DNA of 64,000 nucleotides from Bradyrhizobium sp. SZCCHNS1050 (GCF_032484785.1 NZ_JAUETR010000001.1:4095501-4159500), one strand, 5' to 3'; positions 36,743 to 46,403 are shown, counted from the first letter of the stretch. Translations and numbers: made by a program. Notes: generated from the letters alone by a model not told the origin.

Positions 36743-36811
36743 GATACGAGAGAACCATTCGGCTGCGAAGGTTTGCAACCCCCTAGCTGGCACTGGACAT
36801 ACTGGGATTCC

Positions 36812-36829
36812 GCTCAATATGGTATGAGC
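36812..36829. promoter_or_regulatory. Candidate operator of the HxlR gene at 36852
   Basis: GCTCA-atatggta-TGAGC, a 5-bp inverted repeat with an 8-bp AT-rich spacer, 22 bp before the HxlR start. It is not the AGTTC box. Confidence 0.4.
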
Positions 36830-36851
36830 TGAATTCGAAGCTAGGAAAACT

Positions 36852-37400
36852 ATGTCCGGTGCGAAGCAGAGCCGTCTTGCCAATAAGGAATGCTCCATGG
36901 CTCGTGCCATGGAGGTGGTCGGCGACCGCTGGTCCATCCTGATTCTCCGTGAAGCCTATTATGGCGTGAAGCGGTTCGATGAGTTCGAACACTACATTGG
37001 CATTGCTCCCAATATCTTGAGCAATCGCTTGAAGAAGTTCGTCGATGCTGGTGTGATGACGCGCGTGCCGCTGCCCGAACATTCCGGACGATACGAGTAC
37101 GTGCTGACCGAGAAGGGGCGCGCTTTCTTTCCGGCCTACCTGGCTCTCAAGAAGTGGGGCGATGATTGGCTCGCAGAGCCTGAGGGACCGCAGGTCGTCT
37201 TCCGCGATCGTGTCGCTGGGCGCCCGATTGAATTTCCCGTACTGCGGACGTCCAGCGGCAAGCCTCTGCGGCTCGAGGACGTCGAAGTGGTGCCGGGCTC
37301 GGGCGCCGTTCCCTTCAATCGCAAGCGATTTGGTGGCACGGCTTCTGCGGAAGCCTCGGCTGGTGTGAGGGCAAGCGCCCAAAGACGAAAGCGGAAGTAG
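36852..37400 (+). CDS. HxlR family regulator
   Basis: A 182-residue regulator. The N-terminal Cys (ANKECSMARAMEVVGDRWSILILRE) is in the position used for redox sensing in YodB-type members. The winged helix is followed by IAPNILSNRLKKFVDAGVM and RYEYVLTEKGRAFFPAYLALKKWGDDW. The C-terminal 70 residues are an extra basic Ala/Arg-rich tail. It converges on fabF and lies downstream of the CoA-transferase unit. Confidence 0.85.
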   Translation: MSGAKQSRLANKECSMARAMEVVGDRWSILILREAYYGVKRFDEFEHYIGIAPNILSNRLKKFVDAGVMTRVPLPEHSGRYEYVLTEKGRAFFPAYLALKKWGDDWLAEPEGPQVVFRDRVAGRPIEFPVLRTSSGKPLRLEDVEVVPGSGAVPFNRKRFGGTASAEASAGVRASAQRRKRK

Positions 37401-37481
37401 CGGCTTGCCAAGATGTGGCTAAGGCGGCCGGGAGAACGCAGCAGCCGTGGCCCGCTCCGCTTTTACCGGAGCTGAACCCCG

Positions 37482-38744
37482 CTACTGCCAGCGCCGAAAG
37501 ATGATGCTCGCGTTGACGCCTCCAAAGCCGAAACCGTTGGAGATCGCATGCTCCATCGTCATGGGCCGGGCCTGACCGGCGACAAGGTCGACACCTGCCG
37601 CGGCGGCATCGCAAGTTTCGAGATTGAGAGTAGGTGGCGCGACCTGATCGCGCAGTGCCAGAATCGTGAAGATTGCTTCCGCTCCGCCGGCCGCTCCGAG
37701 CAGATGGCCAGTTGCGGATTTGGTGGCACTCACGGCAATCTGCCCCTCGCGGCCGAAGACCGCCTTGATCGCCTCCAGTTCGGAAACATCGCCGACTGGC
37801 GTTGACGTGGAATGCGCGTTGAGGTGCTGGACGTCACCGGGTTTGAGGCCGGCCTGCCGCAATGCGCCTTCCATGGCGCGGCGCGCACCGTCGCCGTCCT
37901 CGGGCCCTGACGTGATGTGGTACGCATCTGCCGTCGTTCCGTAGCCGACGATTTCCGCAATCGGCTTTGCGCCGCGGCGGATCGCATGCTCCAGATCTTC
38001 TATGACCAGGACGCCCGCGCCTTCGCCCATGACAAAGCCGTCGCGATCACGGTCGAAGGGACGGGAAGCGCGGGCGGGCGTTTCATTGAAGCCGGTCGAA
38101 AGCGCACGCGCAGCGGCGAACCCGCCCAGGCTCACGAGATCGATGCAGGCTTCCGAACCGCCGCAAACCGCGGCGTCGGCTTCTCCAGATCGGATCAGGC
38201 GTGCGGCATCGCCGATTGCCTGCACGCTCGCGGCGCAGGCGGTGACCGGCGCGCCGATGGGACCCTTGAAGCCGTAGCGGATCGAGATGTGGCCAGCCGC
38301 GAGATTTGCGAGAAAGGACGGCACGGTGAAAGGCGAGAGACGCCGAACCCCGCGCTGGTCTGTGGCGCGGACCGCTTCCACGATCGCCGGAAAGCCTCCG
38401 ATGCCGGAAGCGATCACTGTTGCCGTGCGCTCGAGCGAATGCGCATCGGACGGAGTCCATTCCGCCTGGGCAATGGCCTCGGCCGCGGCGGCAAGCGCGA
38501 ACAGGATGAAGCGATCCATCCTTCGCTGATCCTTAGGCGCGACGGTCAGATCCGGATCGAATCCGCCCTCTTGATCTTTGGCCCTTGTCGGCACCATTCC
38601 TGCGACCCGCGCCGGCAGGGCCGCCGCCCACTCGGGAAGGGCGGCAAGCCCCGAACGGGCCGCGAGCAGCCGTGACCACGCCAGCTCGCTGCCGCAACCC
38701 ACCGGCGATACCAATCCCAATCCCGTAACGACGACTCGGCGCAT
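37482..38744 (-). CDS. fabF: 3-oxoacyl-ACP synthase II (KAS II)
   Basis: About 420 residues; condenses malonyl-ACP with acyl-ACP. The Cys-His-His triad is present: Cys in TACAASVQAIGDAA, His in LNAHSTSTPVGDV and His in KSATGHLLGAAGG. KPNGFGFGG-like ending (HAISNGFGFGGVNASI) is typical. This is an isolated copy, without fabD, fabG or acpP nearby, so it is probably an accessory synthase and not the housekeeping one. It lies directly after the molybdenum-hydroxylase genes and overlaps their transcription direction. The start at 38744 is uncertain; 38774 is also open. Confidence 0.86.
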   Translation of the reverse strand: MRRVVVTGLGLVSPVGCGSELAWSRLLAARSGLAALPEWAAALPARVAGMVPTRAKDQEGGFDPDLTVAPKDQRRMDRFILFALAAAAEAIAQAEWTPSDAHSLERTATVIASGIGGFPAIVEAVRATDQRGVRRLSPFTVPSFLANLAAGHISIRYGFKGPIGAPVTACAASVQAIGDAARLIRSGEADAAVCGGSEACIDLVSLGGFAAARALSTGFNETPARASRPFDRDRDGFVMGEGAGVLVIEDLEHAIRRGAKPIAEIVGYGTTADAYHITSGPEDGDGARRAMEGALRQAGLKPGDVQHLNAHSTSTPVGDVSELEAIKAVFGREGQIAVSATKSATGHLLGAAGGAEAIFTILALRDQVAPPTLNLETCDAAAAGVDLVAGQARPMTMEHAISNGFGFGGVNASIIFRRWQ

Positions 38745-38757
38745 CACGGATTCCGTC

Positions 38758-39612
38758 TCACAAGGAAAGCGCAAGTAGCGCGCGTCTGGTCTCGGTCCGG
38801 ATCAGATTCGCCCGATACTCCGCTGAAGCGTAGCGATCCGAGAGGCATTCGGTGGTCTCGCTCAGCAATGTGGCCGCCTGGTCGATATTCTCCCGCGACA
38901 ATGTCTTTCCGGTCAGGAAATCGGCAGCGGCCTGGCCGGCGAAAGCGTGGTTCGCCGCGCCTGTCACGCCGAGGGAGACCTCGGCCACCACGCCGTCTCG
39001 CATGCGCACGCCGACCGCAATGCCCACGACAGCAAAGCCGCTCGCGGGATGCCGGATCTTTCGGTACATGAAGCGCATGCCGGCTGTCGGCCGCGGGATA
39101 TGAATGCTGGTGAGAACCTCGTCCGGTTCCAGCACGGTAGAAAAGATATCGACAAAGAAATCCTGCGCCGCGACCCGTCTGTGGCCGTTCGCGCCGGCGA
39201 TCTCGATCTCTGCCTTCAGCGCGACGACGACCGCCGGCCAGTCAGCCGCCGGATCGGCATTCGCAAGCGAGCCGCCGATCGTGCCACGGTTGCGCACCTG
39301 GGGATCGGCTATCAGACTCGCCGCCTGGCGAAAGATGGGCAATTCCTCGAACAGCGTCTCTGATGCAAGCAGGTCGGCATGCCGCGTCAGCGCGCCGATC
39401 CTGACTCCGGCTTTGCCGATCTCGATGCCCTTGAGCTCGGTGATGCCTCCGATATCGATCAGAAGTTCGGGCGACGCCAGCCGCAGCTTCAGGGCCGGAA
39501 GCAAGGTATGGCCACCGGCCAGGAGCTTCGTTCCGTCGGGATCTTCCCGCAGCAGATCGATGGCCTGGGCGAGCGAAGCCGCGCGGACATAGTTGAAGGC
39601 TGCCGGGATCAT
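38758..39612 (-). CDS. Molybdenum hydroxylase FAD subunit (CoxM-like)
   Basis: A 284-residue FAD-binding subunit of the xanthine dehydrogenase/CO dehydrogenase family. LLAGGHTLLPALKLRLASPELL and the FAD motif TIGGSLANADPAADWPAV are present, followed by the CO_deh_flav_C domain (AVVGIAVGVRMRDGVVAEVSLGV). It passes electrons from the iron-sulfur subunit. It overlaps the large-subunit gene by 4 bp. Confidence 0.9.
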   Translation of the reverse strand: MIPAAFNYVRAASLAQAIDLLREDPDGTKLLAGGHTLLPALKLRLASPELLIDIGGITELKGIEIGKAGVRIGALTRHADLLASETLFEELPIFRQAASLIADPQVRNRGTIGGSLANADPAADWPAVVVALKAEIEIAGANGHRRVAAQDFFVDIFSTVLEPDEVLTSIHIPRPTAGMRFMYRKIRHPASGFAVVGIAVGVRMRDGVVAEVSLGVTGAANHAFAGQAAADFLTGKTLSRENIDQAATLLSETTECLSDRYASAEYRANLIRTETRRALLALSL

Positions 39613-41981
39613 TGGAGTTCTCCCGAGCGCGCCTCTTGTACCGCCTTCCAGATTCGCGGCGGCGTCAGCGGCATATCGAGATGTTTGATACCGAACGGTG
39701 ACAACGCATCGAGTACGGCGTGGACCATGCAGGGGGGCGCCGCGATCGAGCCACTCTCGCCGATGCCCTTGACGCCAATCGGATTGGTCGGCGAGGGCGT
39801 CTCCTGGAACTGCGAGCGGATGTTCGGCACGTGCTCGGCGCGCGGAACGGCATAGTCGAGCAGTGAGCCGGTCAGGAGTTGTCCATTGTCTGGATCGTAG
39901 CTGACCTCTTCATAGAGCGCCTGCGCGATGCCCTGCACGACGCCACCATGAATCTGGCCCGCCGCGAGACGTGGATTGATCAGGGTGCCGACGTCGTCAA
40001 CCGCGACATAGTCGAGAATGTCGACGATGCCAGTCTCAGGATCGACCTCGACGTAGGTGAGGTGGACGCCTGACGGCGAGCCCATACCGGTTGGGTCGTA
40101 AAACTCCGTTTCGTCCAGGCCCGGTGTAACGCCATCCGGCAGCTTGTGGCCGACATAAGCCATGCGGGCCACCTTCGAGAACGTTAACGGCGCGATATCC
40201 GTGCCAGGCACGCTGAACGCACCGGCGGAATAGGAAACGTCCTTCTCATCCACTTCCAGCATGCTCGCCGCGATCTTCTTTGCTTTGGCCACGACGCGCT
40301 GCGAGCACACATGCACACTGGATCCGCCGACCGCCATCGAGCGGGAATTGAACGTGCCGTGGCCGGCCTGCACTTGCCGCGTGTCCCCCTGCACGATGTC
40401 GATGTCCTCAACGGGAATCTGCAGCACGTCCGCGGCAATCTGCGACAGCGACGTGATATGGCCCTGACCCTGGCTCATCGAGCCTGAATAGATCGTAGCC
40501 CGGCCGCTGGAATCGATGCTGACCCGCGCACTTTCCCAGCCGCCGCGATCAAATCCGCTGAGCGCCAGCCGCCGCGACGGCGCCATGCCACACATATGCG
40601 TATAGGCGGCGATGCCGACGCCGCGATAGACACCGCTGGCACGCAAGGCATCACATTCCTTTCGGCGCCCTTCGTAGTCGAAGGCGGCAAGCGCCTTGTC
40701 GAGCAGTCCCTGATAATTTCCGCTGTCGTACATCACGCCCGTGCTGCCATACGGTCGATACGGAAATTCCGCTGCTTGAACGAAATTCTTCCGCCGCACC
40801 TCGACCTGGTCGAGATGAAGGTGGCGCGCGACCGCATCGATCGCCCGCTCGGCGATATAGGCGCCCTCTGGTCGTCCATAGCCGCGATAGGCATCCACCG
40901 GCACCGTATTGGTGACAACGACTCGGGATATCGCCTCGTAGTTATCGATCTTATAGGTTCCGGTACCGAAGTTGACGGTGTTCACGGTGGGACCGCCGCT
41001 CGCCATGTTCGACAGATAGGCGCCGACATTACCAAGGGTTTCGACTTTCAGGCCCAGGATATTGCCGTCGTTTTTGAACGCGATCTCGATATTCTCCGTG
41101 TGCGCGCGACCGTGGCTGGTCGATTGATGGCTTTCGGAGCGGCTTTCCCACCATTTGACTGGCACGCCGAGCTCGCGTGCGAGATAGGGGCAGAGCAAGT
41201 CTTCGGGGTAGAGGTGCATTTTGGCGCCAAACCCACCTCCGATATCAGGCGCGATCACCCGCAACTGATGCTCGGGAATACGAACCGTCTCGGCGATCCA
41301 GCGCCGGTGCATGTGCGGAACTTGGCTGCCAATATAGACCGTCAGCGTCCCGTCTGGCTCCGGCGTGGCAACGATCGCGCGCGTTTCCATGCAGGTCGGG
41401 ATCAGGCGGTTGTTGACGACGCGCAGTCCGATGACCTGATCGGCCTCGTTGGCGGCCTTCTGGTAGTCGCCGCCACGCACCTTGTAGATCGTAGTGATGT
41501 TGCCGGGAACGTTGTCATGAAGTTGCGGCACGTCCTGCCGGATTGCGGTCTCTTCGTCGATCACGGCAGGCAGCACTTCGTAACCGACGTCGATCAGCCC
41601 GACGGCGTCGTAGGCTTCGGCCAACGTTTCCGCCACTACCAGCGCGACGCATTCGCCGACAAAGCGGACGCGGTCGGTCGCGACTACAGGGCGGAACGGC
41701 ACCTTGCTGCCCGGAAGAACCCAGTTCGGAACAATCGGGCCAATCTTGCCGGCGAGCGCCATCCCGGAAAGGACCAAGCGAACCCCTGGTGCGGCTTTTG
41801 CTGCAGAGAGATCGACGCTTCTAATCTCGGCGTGGGCGTGCGGCGATCGCAGTACCGCCATGTGCAGCATGCCCGGCAGCCTGACGTCATCGACGTAGCG
41901 GCCCTTGCCAGCGAGCAGCTTGAAATCTTCGCGCCGCTTTAAGGGCCGACCGATATGGCGGATCGCAGGCGTGTCGTTCAA
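39609..41981 (-). CDS. Molybdenum hydroxylase large subunit (CoxL/XdhB-like)
   Basis: A 790-residue molybdopterin-cytosine-dinucleotide subunit, the catalytic chain. GGGFGAKMHLYPEDLL, QGQGHITSLSQIAADVL and the active-site Glu in GVKGIGESGSIAAPPC are all present. The loop that reads AYxCSFR in form I CO dehydrogenase is AYRGYGRPEG here, so it is not a true CO dehydrogenase; it would hydroxylate an N-heterocycle, aldehyde or other carbon with water as oxygen source. Coupled by 4-bp overlaps on both sides (CoxS-CoxL-CoxM order). Confidence 0.9.
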   Translation of the reverse strand: MNDTPAIRHIGRPLKRREDFKLLAGKGRYVDDVRLPGMLHMAVLRSPHAHAEIRSVDLSAAKAAPGVRLVLSGMALAGKIGPIVPNWVLPGSKVPFRPVVATDRVRFVGECVALVVAETLAEAYDAVGLIDVGYEVLPAVIDEETAIRQDVPQLHDNVPGNITTIYKVRGGDYQKAANEADQVIGLRVVNNRLIPTCMETRAIVATPEPDGTLTVYIGSQVPHMHRRWIAETVRIPEHQLRVIAPDIGGGFGAKMHLYPEDLLCPYLARELGVPVKWWESRSESHQSTSHGRAHTENIEIAFKNDGNILGLKVETLGNVGAYLSNMASGGPTVNTVNFGTGTYKIDNYEAISRVVVTNTVPVDAYRGYGRPEGAYIAERAIDAVARHLHLDQVEVRRKNFVQAAEFPYRPYGSTGVMYDSGNYQGLLDKALAAFDYEGRRKECDALRASGVYRGVGIAAYTHMCGMAPSRRLALSGFDRGGWESARVSIDSSGRATIYSGSMSQGQGHITSLSQIAADVLQIPVEDIDIVQGDTRQVQAGHGTFNSRSMAVGGSSVHVCSQRVVAKAKKIAASMLEVDEKDVSYSAGAFSVPGTDIAPLTFSKVARMAYVGHKLPDGVTPGLDETEFYDPTGMGSPSGVHLTYVEVDPETGIVDILDYVAVDDVGTLINPRLAAGQIHGGVVQGIAQALYEEVSYDPDNGQLLTGSLLDYAVPRAEHVPNIRSQFQETPSPTNPIGVKGIGESGSIAAPPCMVHAVLDALSPFGIKHLDMPLTPPRIWKAVQEARSGELQ

Positions 41982-42469
41982 GGCTGCTGCTCCTTCGCTG
42001 CGAGGCTTTCAACGGCGCGGACAATGTTGTGATAGCCGGTGCAGCGGCAGATATTGCCGGCAAGTCCATGGCGGATGTCGTGCTCGCCGGGATTGGGATG
42101 ATCCCTCAGGAGCTGCCGTACGCTCATCACCATGCCCGGCGTACAGAAGCCGCATTGCAGCGCGTGATGTTCGTGAAAGGCGGCCTGAACAGCGCTGAGT
42201 TCGCCACCGGGATCGGTCAATCCCTCGACCGTGGTGATCGACGCGCCGTCCGCCGTCACGGCCAGTACCGTGCAGGATTTGACCGCCAGTCCATCGATTT
42301 CGACGGTGCAGGCACCGCATTGGGAGGTGTCGCAGCCGACATGGGTGCCGGTGAGGCCAAGATCCTCCCGGATCAGATGGACCAGCAACTTTCGCGCTTC
42401 AACGAAAACCGTCTTGCGCGATCCGTTTATCTCGAATGTCACCAAGTGCCGGCTGTGAGGGTCGGGCAT
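41978..42469 (-). CDS. Molybdenum hydroxylase 2Fe-2S subunit (CoxS-like)
   Basis: A 163-residue iron-sulfur subunit with both clusters: plant-type CDTSQCGACTVEIDG and the second CGFCTPGMVM...GNICRCTGYHNIV. It relays electrons from the molybdenum centre to FAD. It is first in the three-gene operon and divergent from an HxlR gene, with a palindrome in the 160-bp gap. Confidence 0.92.
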   Translation of the reverse strand: MPDPHSRHLVTFEINGSRKTVFVEARKLLVHLIREDLGLTGTHVGCDTSQCGACTVEIDGLAVKSCTVLAVTADGASITTVEGLTDPGGELSAVQAAFHEHHALQCGFCTPGMVMSVRQLLRDHPNPGEHDIRHGLAGNICRCTGYHNIVRAVESLAAKEQQP

Positions 42470-42512
42470 TTATCCTCCTGGGATCGGCGCGCGGTTTTTG
42501 TTATCCAATAGC

Positions 42513-42531
42513 CACTCTAATAATAAGAGTG
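42513..42531. promoter_or_regulatory. Operator candidate between CoxS and HxlR genes
   Basis: Perfect inverted repeat CACTCT-aataata-AGAGTG with the same N7 AT-rich spacer as the AGTTC boxes. It lies 44 bp before the CoxS start and 100 bp before the HxlR start, so one HxlR could control both. Confidence 0.6.
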
Positions 42532-42630
42532 ACAAAAATGCAAGACATTTCTTGTCGATGTTCGCGGCTTGGCGCTTGGATGGCGTCCCGAGCATGATTA
42601 TTCTGCTGAGAAGTGTTGTTAGGAGGGATG

Positions 42631-43125
42631 ATGCGCTCGAAGGGCTTTGAAGGAATGGCGTGCTCGATCGCCGGCGTATTGAACGCTGTCGGTGACCGCT
42701 GGGCCATGCTCATCCTGCGCGATCTGTCACTGGGATTGAGCAGATATGAGGAGTTGAGGAAGTCGACCGGCGTCACACATGCCACCCTGTCCGATCGGCT
42801 CAAGCATCTCGAAGAAAATGAACTGCTCGAGCGGCGTCGGTATCAGACCGGCCCTGAACGCTACGAATACCTTCTGACCCGAAAGGGCAGGGACATTATC
42901 CTGGTGATCCAGGCGCTTGCCCAGGTCGGGGACAAGTGGGCGATTACGGGGGATGCGGGTCCGCCGCTCAAATTCATCAACAAGAACAGCGGACGTCCGG
43001 TTAAGCTCGCTCTTGTCGATGACAAGTCGGGCGAATTGGTACGCATGAGGGATGTCCGGCCGCTGGCCGGACCAGGGGCTGACGACCTTGTTCGGTGGCG
43101 GCTCGCCAAGTTCGACCAGCGATGA
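42631..43125 (+). CDS. HxlR family regulator of the molybdenum hydroxylase
   Basis: About 164 residues. The HTH reads FEGMACSIAGVLNAVGDRWAM then VTHATLSDRLKHLEENELLE; the Cys near the start matches the redox-sensing position of the family. AGGAGGG lies 4-5 bp before ATG 42631; ATG 42628 is possible but too close. Divergent from coxSLM genes with a perfect palindrome between, so local control of that operon is likely. Confidence 0.85.
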   Translation: MRSKGFEGMACSIAGVLNAVGDRWAMLILRDLSLGLSRYEELRKSTGVTHATLSDRLKHLEENELLERRRYQTGPERYEYLLTRKGRDIILVIQALAQVGDKWAITGDAGPPLKFINKNSGRPVKLALVDDKSGELVRMRDVRPLAGPGADDLVRWRLAKFDQR

Positions 43126-43173
43126 TTCGGATTGCAGAAGGTGGACCGGGGCTGAGCTTCCCGATAGAAAATC

Positions 43174-43202
43174 GGCAAGCGACACCATTTGGGCCGCTTG
43201 CC
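43174..43202. terminator. Terminator between convergent HxlR and thiolase genes
   Basis: GGCAAGCG and CGCTTGCC form an 8-bp stem with a 13-base loop, followed within a few bases on the plus strand by a run of five T. It is placed between two convergent genes. Confidence 0.5.
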
Positions 43203-43228
43203 AAGTGCTTTTTGCGAGCTGGCCTCGA

Positions 43229-44425
43229 CTAGCGAACGATACGCTGGACGGCGATTGCAGTGGCTTCACCGCCGCCGATGCAGAGTGCGGCGACGCCGCG
43301 TTTGAGGTTCTGCGCTTCCAGCGCATGCAGCAGCGTCACGATCAATCGCGCGCCGGTGGCGCCGATCGGGTGGCCGAGCGCGCAGGCGCCACCATGGACG
43401 TTGAGCTTTTCGCGGGGAATGCCGAGGTCCTTCTGCGCGGCCATCGCCACCACCGCAAAGGCTTCGTTGATTTCAAACAGGTCGACGTCGCCGACGCTCC
43501 AGCCGACCTTGTCCAGGAGCTTGCGGATCGCCGGGATCGGCGCGGTGGTGAACCATTGCGGTTCTTGGCTATGGGTGGCATGGCCCCTGATTTCCGCCAG
43601 TGCCGGCAGTCCCTCGCGATCGACGAGCGAGCGCTTCGCCAGGATCAGGGCGGCGGCTCCGTCCGCGTTCGCCGAGGAGGCGGCAGGCGTGATGGTGCCG
43701 TTGGCGCGGAACGCCGCCTTCAAGCCTGGGATCTTGGCAGGGTCGACCTTCAGCGGATGTTCGTCATTGGCGATGACGCGCGGCCCTGCTTTTTCGGTCA
43801 GCGTGATCGGTGCGATCTCGGCCTTGAACGCGCCGCTTTCCACGGCCTTGAGTGCTCGGATCAGCGTCTCCATCGCATAGGCGTCTTGGTCCTTGCGGGT
43901 GAACTGATAGGCTTCGGCCGTGGCCTCGCCGAAGTCCCCCATCGAACGGCCGGTCTCATAGGCATCTTCCAGGCCGTCCATCAACATGTGGTCGATGATC
44001 CGGTCGTGGCCGGCCCGATAGCCGGCGCGCGCCTTTGCCAGCAGATATGGCGCGTTGCTCATGCTCTCCATGCCACCGGACAGCACGATGGCGGCAGAGC
44101 CCGCATTGATGATGTCGTGACCGAGCATGGTCGCCTTCATGCCGGAGCCGCAAACCTTGTTGATCGTGGTGGCCCCGGTCGCATCAGGCAGCCGGGCGCC
44201 GCGCGCAGCCTGGCGGGCCGGCGCCTGACCCTGGCCGGCCGGCAGCACGTTACCCATAAAGACCTCGTCGATCCGCTCCGGCGCGAGCTTGGCACGCTCC
44301 AGCGCTGCCGCGATCGCGTGAGAGCCGAGCTCATGTGCCGAGAGCGGCGACAACTCACCCATGAAACGTCCCAAAGGCGTGCGTACGGCCGAAAGAATGA
44401 CAACGGGATCGGTGACTGCGGACAT
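43229..44425 (-). CDS. Acetyl-CoA C-acetyltransferase (thiolase)
   Basis: A 398-residue thiolase. Catalytic Cys in NKVCGSGMKATMLG (about residue 90), His in NVHGGACALGHPIGATGAR and the final Cys in ALCIGGGEATAI are all present. The VCGSGMKA style is that of acetoacetyl-CoA thiolases. It stands alone on the minus strand and is divergent from a TetR gene; an ATGA-N6-TCAT box lies 33 bp before its start. Confidence 0.92.
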   Translation of the reverse strand: MSAVTDPVVILSAVRTPLGRFMGELSPLSAHELGSHAIAAALERAKLAPERIDEVFMGNVLPAGQGQAPARQAARGARLPDATGATTINKVCGSGMKATMLGHDIINAGSAAIVLSGGMESMSNAPYLLAKARAGYRAGHDRIIDHMLMDGLEDAYETGRSMGDFGEATAEAYQFTRKDQDAYAMETLIRALKAVESGAFKAEIAPITLTEKAGPRVIANDEHPLKVDPAKIPGLKAAFRANGTITPAASSANADGAAALILAKRSLVDREGLPALAEIRGHATHSQEPQWFTTAPIPAIRKLLDKVGWSVGDVDLFEINEAFAVVAMAAQKDLGIPREKLNVHGGACALGHPIGATGARLIVTLLHALEAQNLKRGVAALCIGGGEATAIAVQRIVR

Positions 44426-44457
44426 GATGAAATCTCCCCGACAAGCGGTGTTGTTTG

Positions 44458-44473
44458 TATGACGATAATCATA
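44458..44473. promoter_or_regulatory. TetR-type box ATGA-N6-TCAT
   Basis: TATGA-cgataa-TCATA, in the divergent region of the thiolase and TetR genes. The same core occurs at 47378 and twice at 58858-58903, each before a related TetR gene. Confidence 0.5.
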
Positions 44474-44644
44474 TAACTTGGCTCATCTTGCAATGAAATG
44501 TTGCGGGGAGGCATGGCGCAAAATCCAGGACTGAAACGCCGTCGCCGATGCTTAGATGTCGGCTGGAATCGGAGCGGCCGGCCATGGGGCGTTTGGCGTC
44601 TGATGAGCCGCCCAACAGATCTTCTGCAAATCGGATGAAGCACG

Positions 44645-45304
44645 ATGCGTTACGTGAGAGATCATAAGCGTCAGACCCGCAACCGGATCGTCGAGAATGC
44701 CTCCTACGGTCTGCGCAAGAAAGGTGCCGAAGCGCTCAGCGTTGTCGATTTTATGCAGCTCGTTGGTCTGACACATGGCGGCTTCTATAACTATTTCGCG
44801 TCCCGTGCGGCTCTCGTTGCTGAAGCAACCGGCTTTGCAATGGATCAGACTATCGAGCGCTGGAAACGGCTGACGAATGGGAGCGCTGTCCCGACGTGCG
44901 TTGATGCGATCGTTGCCGATTACCTCAGTCCTCGCCACCGTGACGATCCCACGCACGGTTGCGCGCTTCCGGCGCTCGCCGCCGACATCGGGCGATCAGA
45001 AGCGCGGGCACGCCGGAGCTTTGAGCGTAAGCTGGATCAAATGGTCGACGTCCTAGCTGAGCTAAATTCCGGCGCTTCTTCTCAAGAGGCACGCCAGATC
45101 GCCACAGGCATCATCTCGACCATGGTAGGTTCAATTCTGCTCGCCCGTGCTGTCAACAGCAAAGCAGCTTCTGACCATATTCTTGGGGCCGGTCGAGAGA
45201 TCGTTGGTGAACTTGGTGCTCGACGGTCCGACCGCGCGGCCAGCAGCTTAGTTCGAAAAAATGATCGTGATGGCGCTTCTGTTCCACACCGAGGTGTTCG
45301 GTGA
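44645..45304 (+). CDS. TetR family regulator (NemR-like subgroup)
   Basis: A 219-residue regulator. HTH: RNRIVENASYGLRKKGAEAL then VGLTHGGFYNYFASRAALV. The effector domain has PTHGCALPALAADIGRSEARAR, a Cys-containing loop shared with two other TetR proteins here (47421 and 58931) and typical of electrophile-responsive relatives. It converges on an Old Yellow Enzyme remnant, the usual partner of such regulators. The box at 44458 lies upstream. Confidence 0.85.
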   Translation: MRYVRDHKRQTRNRIVENASYGLRKKGAEALSVVDFMQLVGLTHGGFYNYFASRAALVAEATGFAMDQTIERWKRLTNGSAVPTCVDAIVADYLSPRHRDDPTHGCALPALAADIGRSEARARRSFERKLDQMVDVLAELNSGASSQEARQIATGIISTMVGSILLARAVNSKAASDHILGAGREIVGELGARRSDRAASSLVRKNDRDGASVPHRGVR

Positions 45305-45313
45305 GGCCCGCTC

Positions 45314-46403
45314 CTATGTTTTCGCCGGATCTTCGCGCCCCACGTTCTCCGGAGATTTCGGCAGTGTAGGATAGTCGGTATAACCGTGGGCATCCGGACC
45401 GTAGAAAGTTTCGGGGCGGGGCTGATTGAGCGGCGCGCCGAGCGCCAAGCGCTTAGGCAGATCCGGATTGGCAATGAATGCCTTTCCGAAGGCAACCGCA
45501 TCGGCCCAACCCGCATCGAGGACCGCCTGGGCGGTTTCCGCAGTGAAACCTTCATTTGCAATATACTTTCCGCCGAAGGCGGCCTTGAGAGACGGTCCCA
45601 AGCTGTCGGGTCCCAAGCGCTCGCGAGATGAAGGCGATGCCGCGCCGTCCGAGTTCAGCTGCCACGTATCCGAACGTCGAGGCACGGTCGGAGTCGCCCA
45701 TGGAATGCACGTCAGCCCGAGGCGCAAGATGCATTCCCACCCGGTCGGGTCCCCATACCGACGCTGCAGCATCTGTGGCCTCGAGCAAGAGCCTGGCGCG
45801 GCTTTCGATTGAGCCTCCGTACCGATCCGTCCTTTGGTTGGAGCTATCTTGGAGGAATTGGTCCAGCAAATACCCATTCGCGCCGTGGAGTTCCACGCCA
45901 TCGAAGCCAGCTATCTGGGCAAACTTGGCAGCATTGCGAAATGCTTCGACAACCTCCAAGACTTCTTCTGTCGTAAGCGGGCGCGGCACGCTGAAAGCCC
46001 GTTCCGGACGGACAAGGCTGACGTTGCCTTTCGCGGCGATGGGGCTGGGGCCGACCGGCGCCTGACCATCCAGGAATATTGGATCGGAGATCCGGCCGAC
46101 GTGCCAGATCTGCATGAAAATCCGCCCCCCACGTGCCTTCACCGCGCGTGTAACGGCTTTCCAGCCCTCGACGTGGTCTGCCGACCAAATGCCGGGAACG
46201 CCGGCATAGCCCACTGCCTGAGGCGAAACAGGAACACCTTCTGTGATGATCAGACCCGCCGAAGCCCTTTGCGCGTAATACTCCGCCATGATCGCATTGG
46301 GGATCCGGCTCTGGCCTGCGCGTAGCCTGGTCAGCGGGGCCATGATGACCCGGTTCGGCAGATGCAGATCGCCAATAGTTACGGGGTCAAACAGCGACGG
46401 CAT
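45314..46403 (-). pseudogene. Old Yellow Enzyme (alkene reductase), frameshifted
   Basis: The N-terminal 250 residues (MPSLFDPVTIGDLHLPNRVIM; LIITEGVPVSPQAVGY; FDGVELHGANGYLLDQFLQD; TDRYGGSIESRARLLLEA) form a normal FMN ene-reductase. After AFIS near 45630 the frame changes, and the C-terminal part continues in another frame: LGPDSLGPSLKAAFGGKYIANEGF to KRLALGAPLNQP. One indel would restore the gene. Either the gene is dead or the base is a sequencing error. Family members reduce alkenes, maleimides or nitro compounds with NADPH. Confidence 0.82.

Noticed and set aside
37456..37474. GCTCCG/CGGAGC hairpin between HxlR and fabF as terminator
   Set aside because: Short stem with no T run; too weak to list.
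40596..41942. 448-codon plus-strand open frame
   Set aside because: Antisense shadow of the molybdenum hydroxylase large subunit.
39609..41981. Aerobic CO dehydrogenase (coxL form I)
   Set aside because: The AYxCSFR active-site loop is replaced by AYRGYGR, so CO oxidation is not supported.
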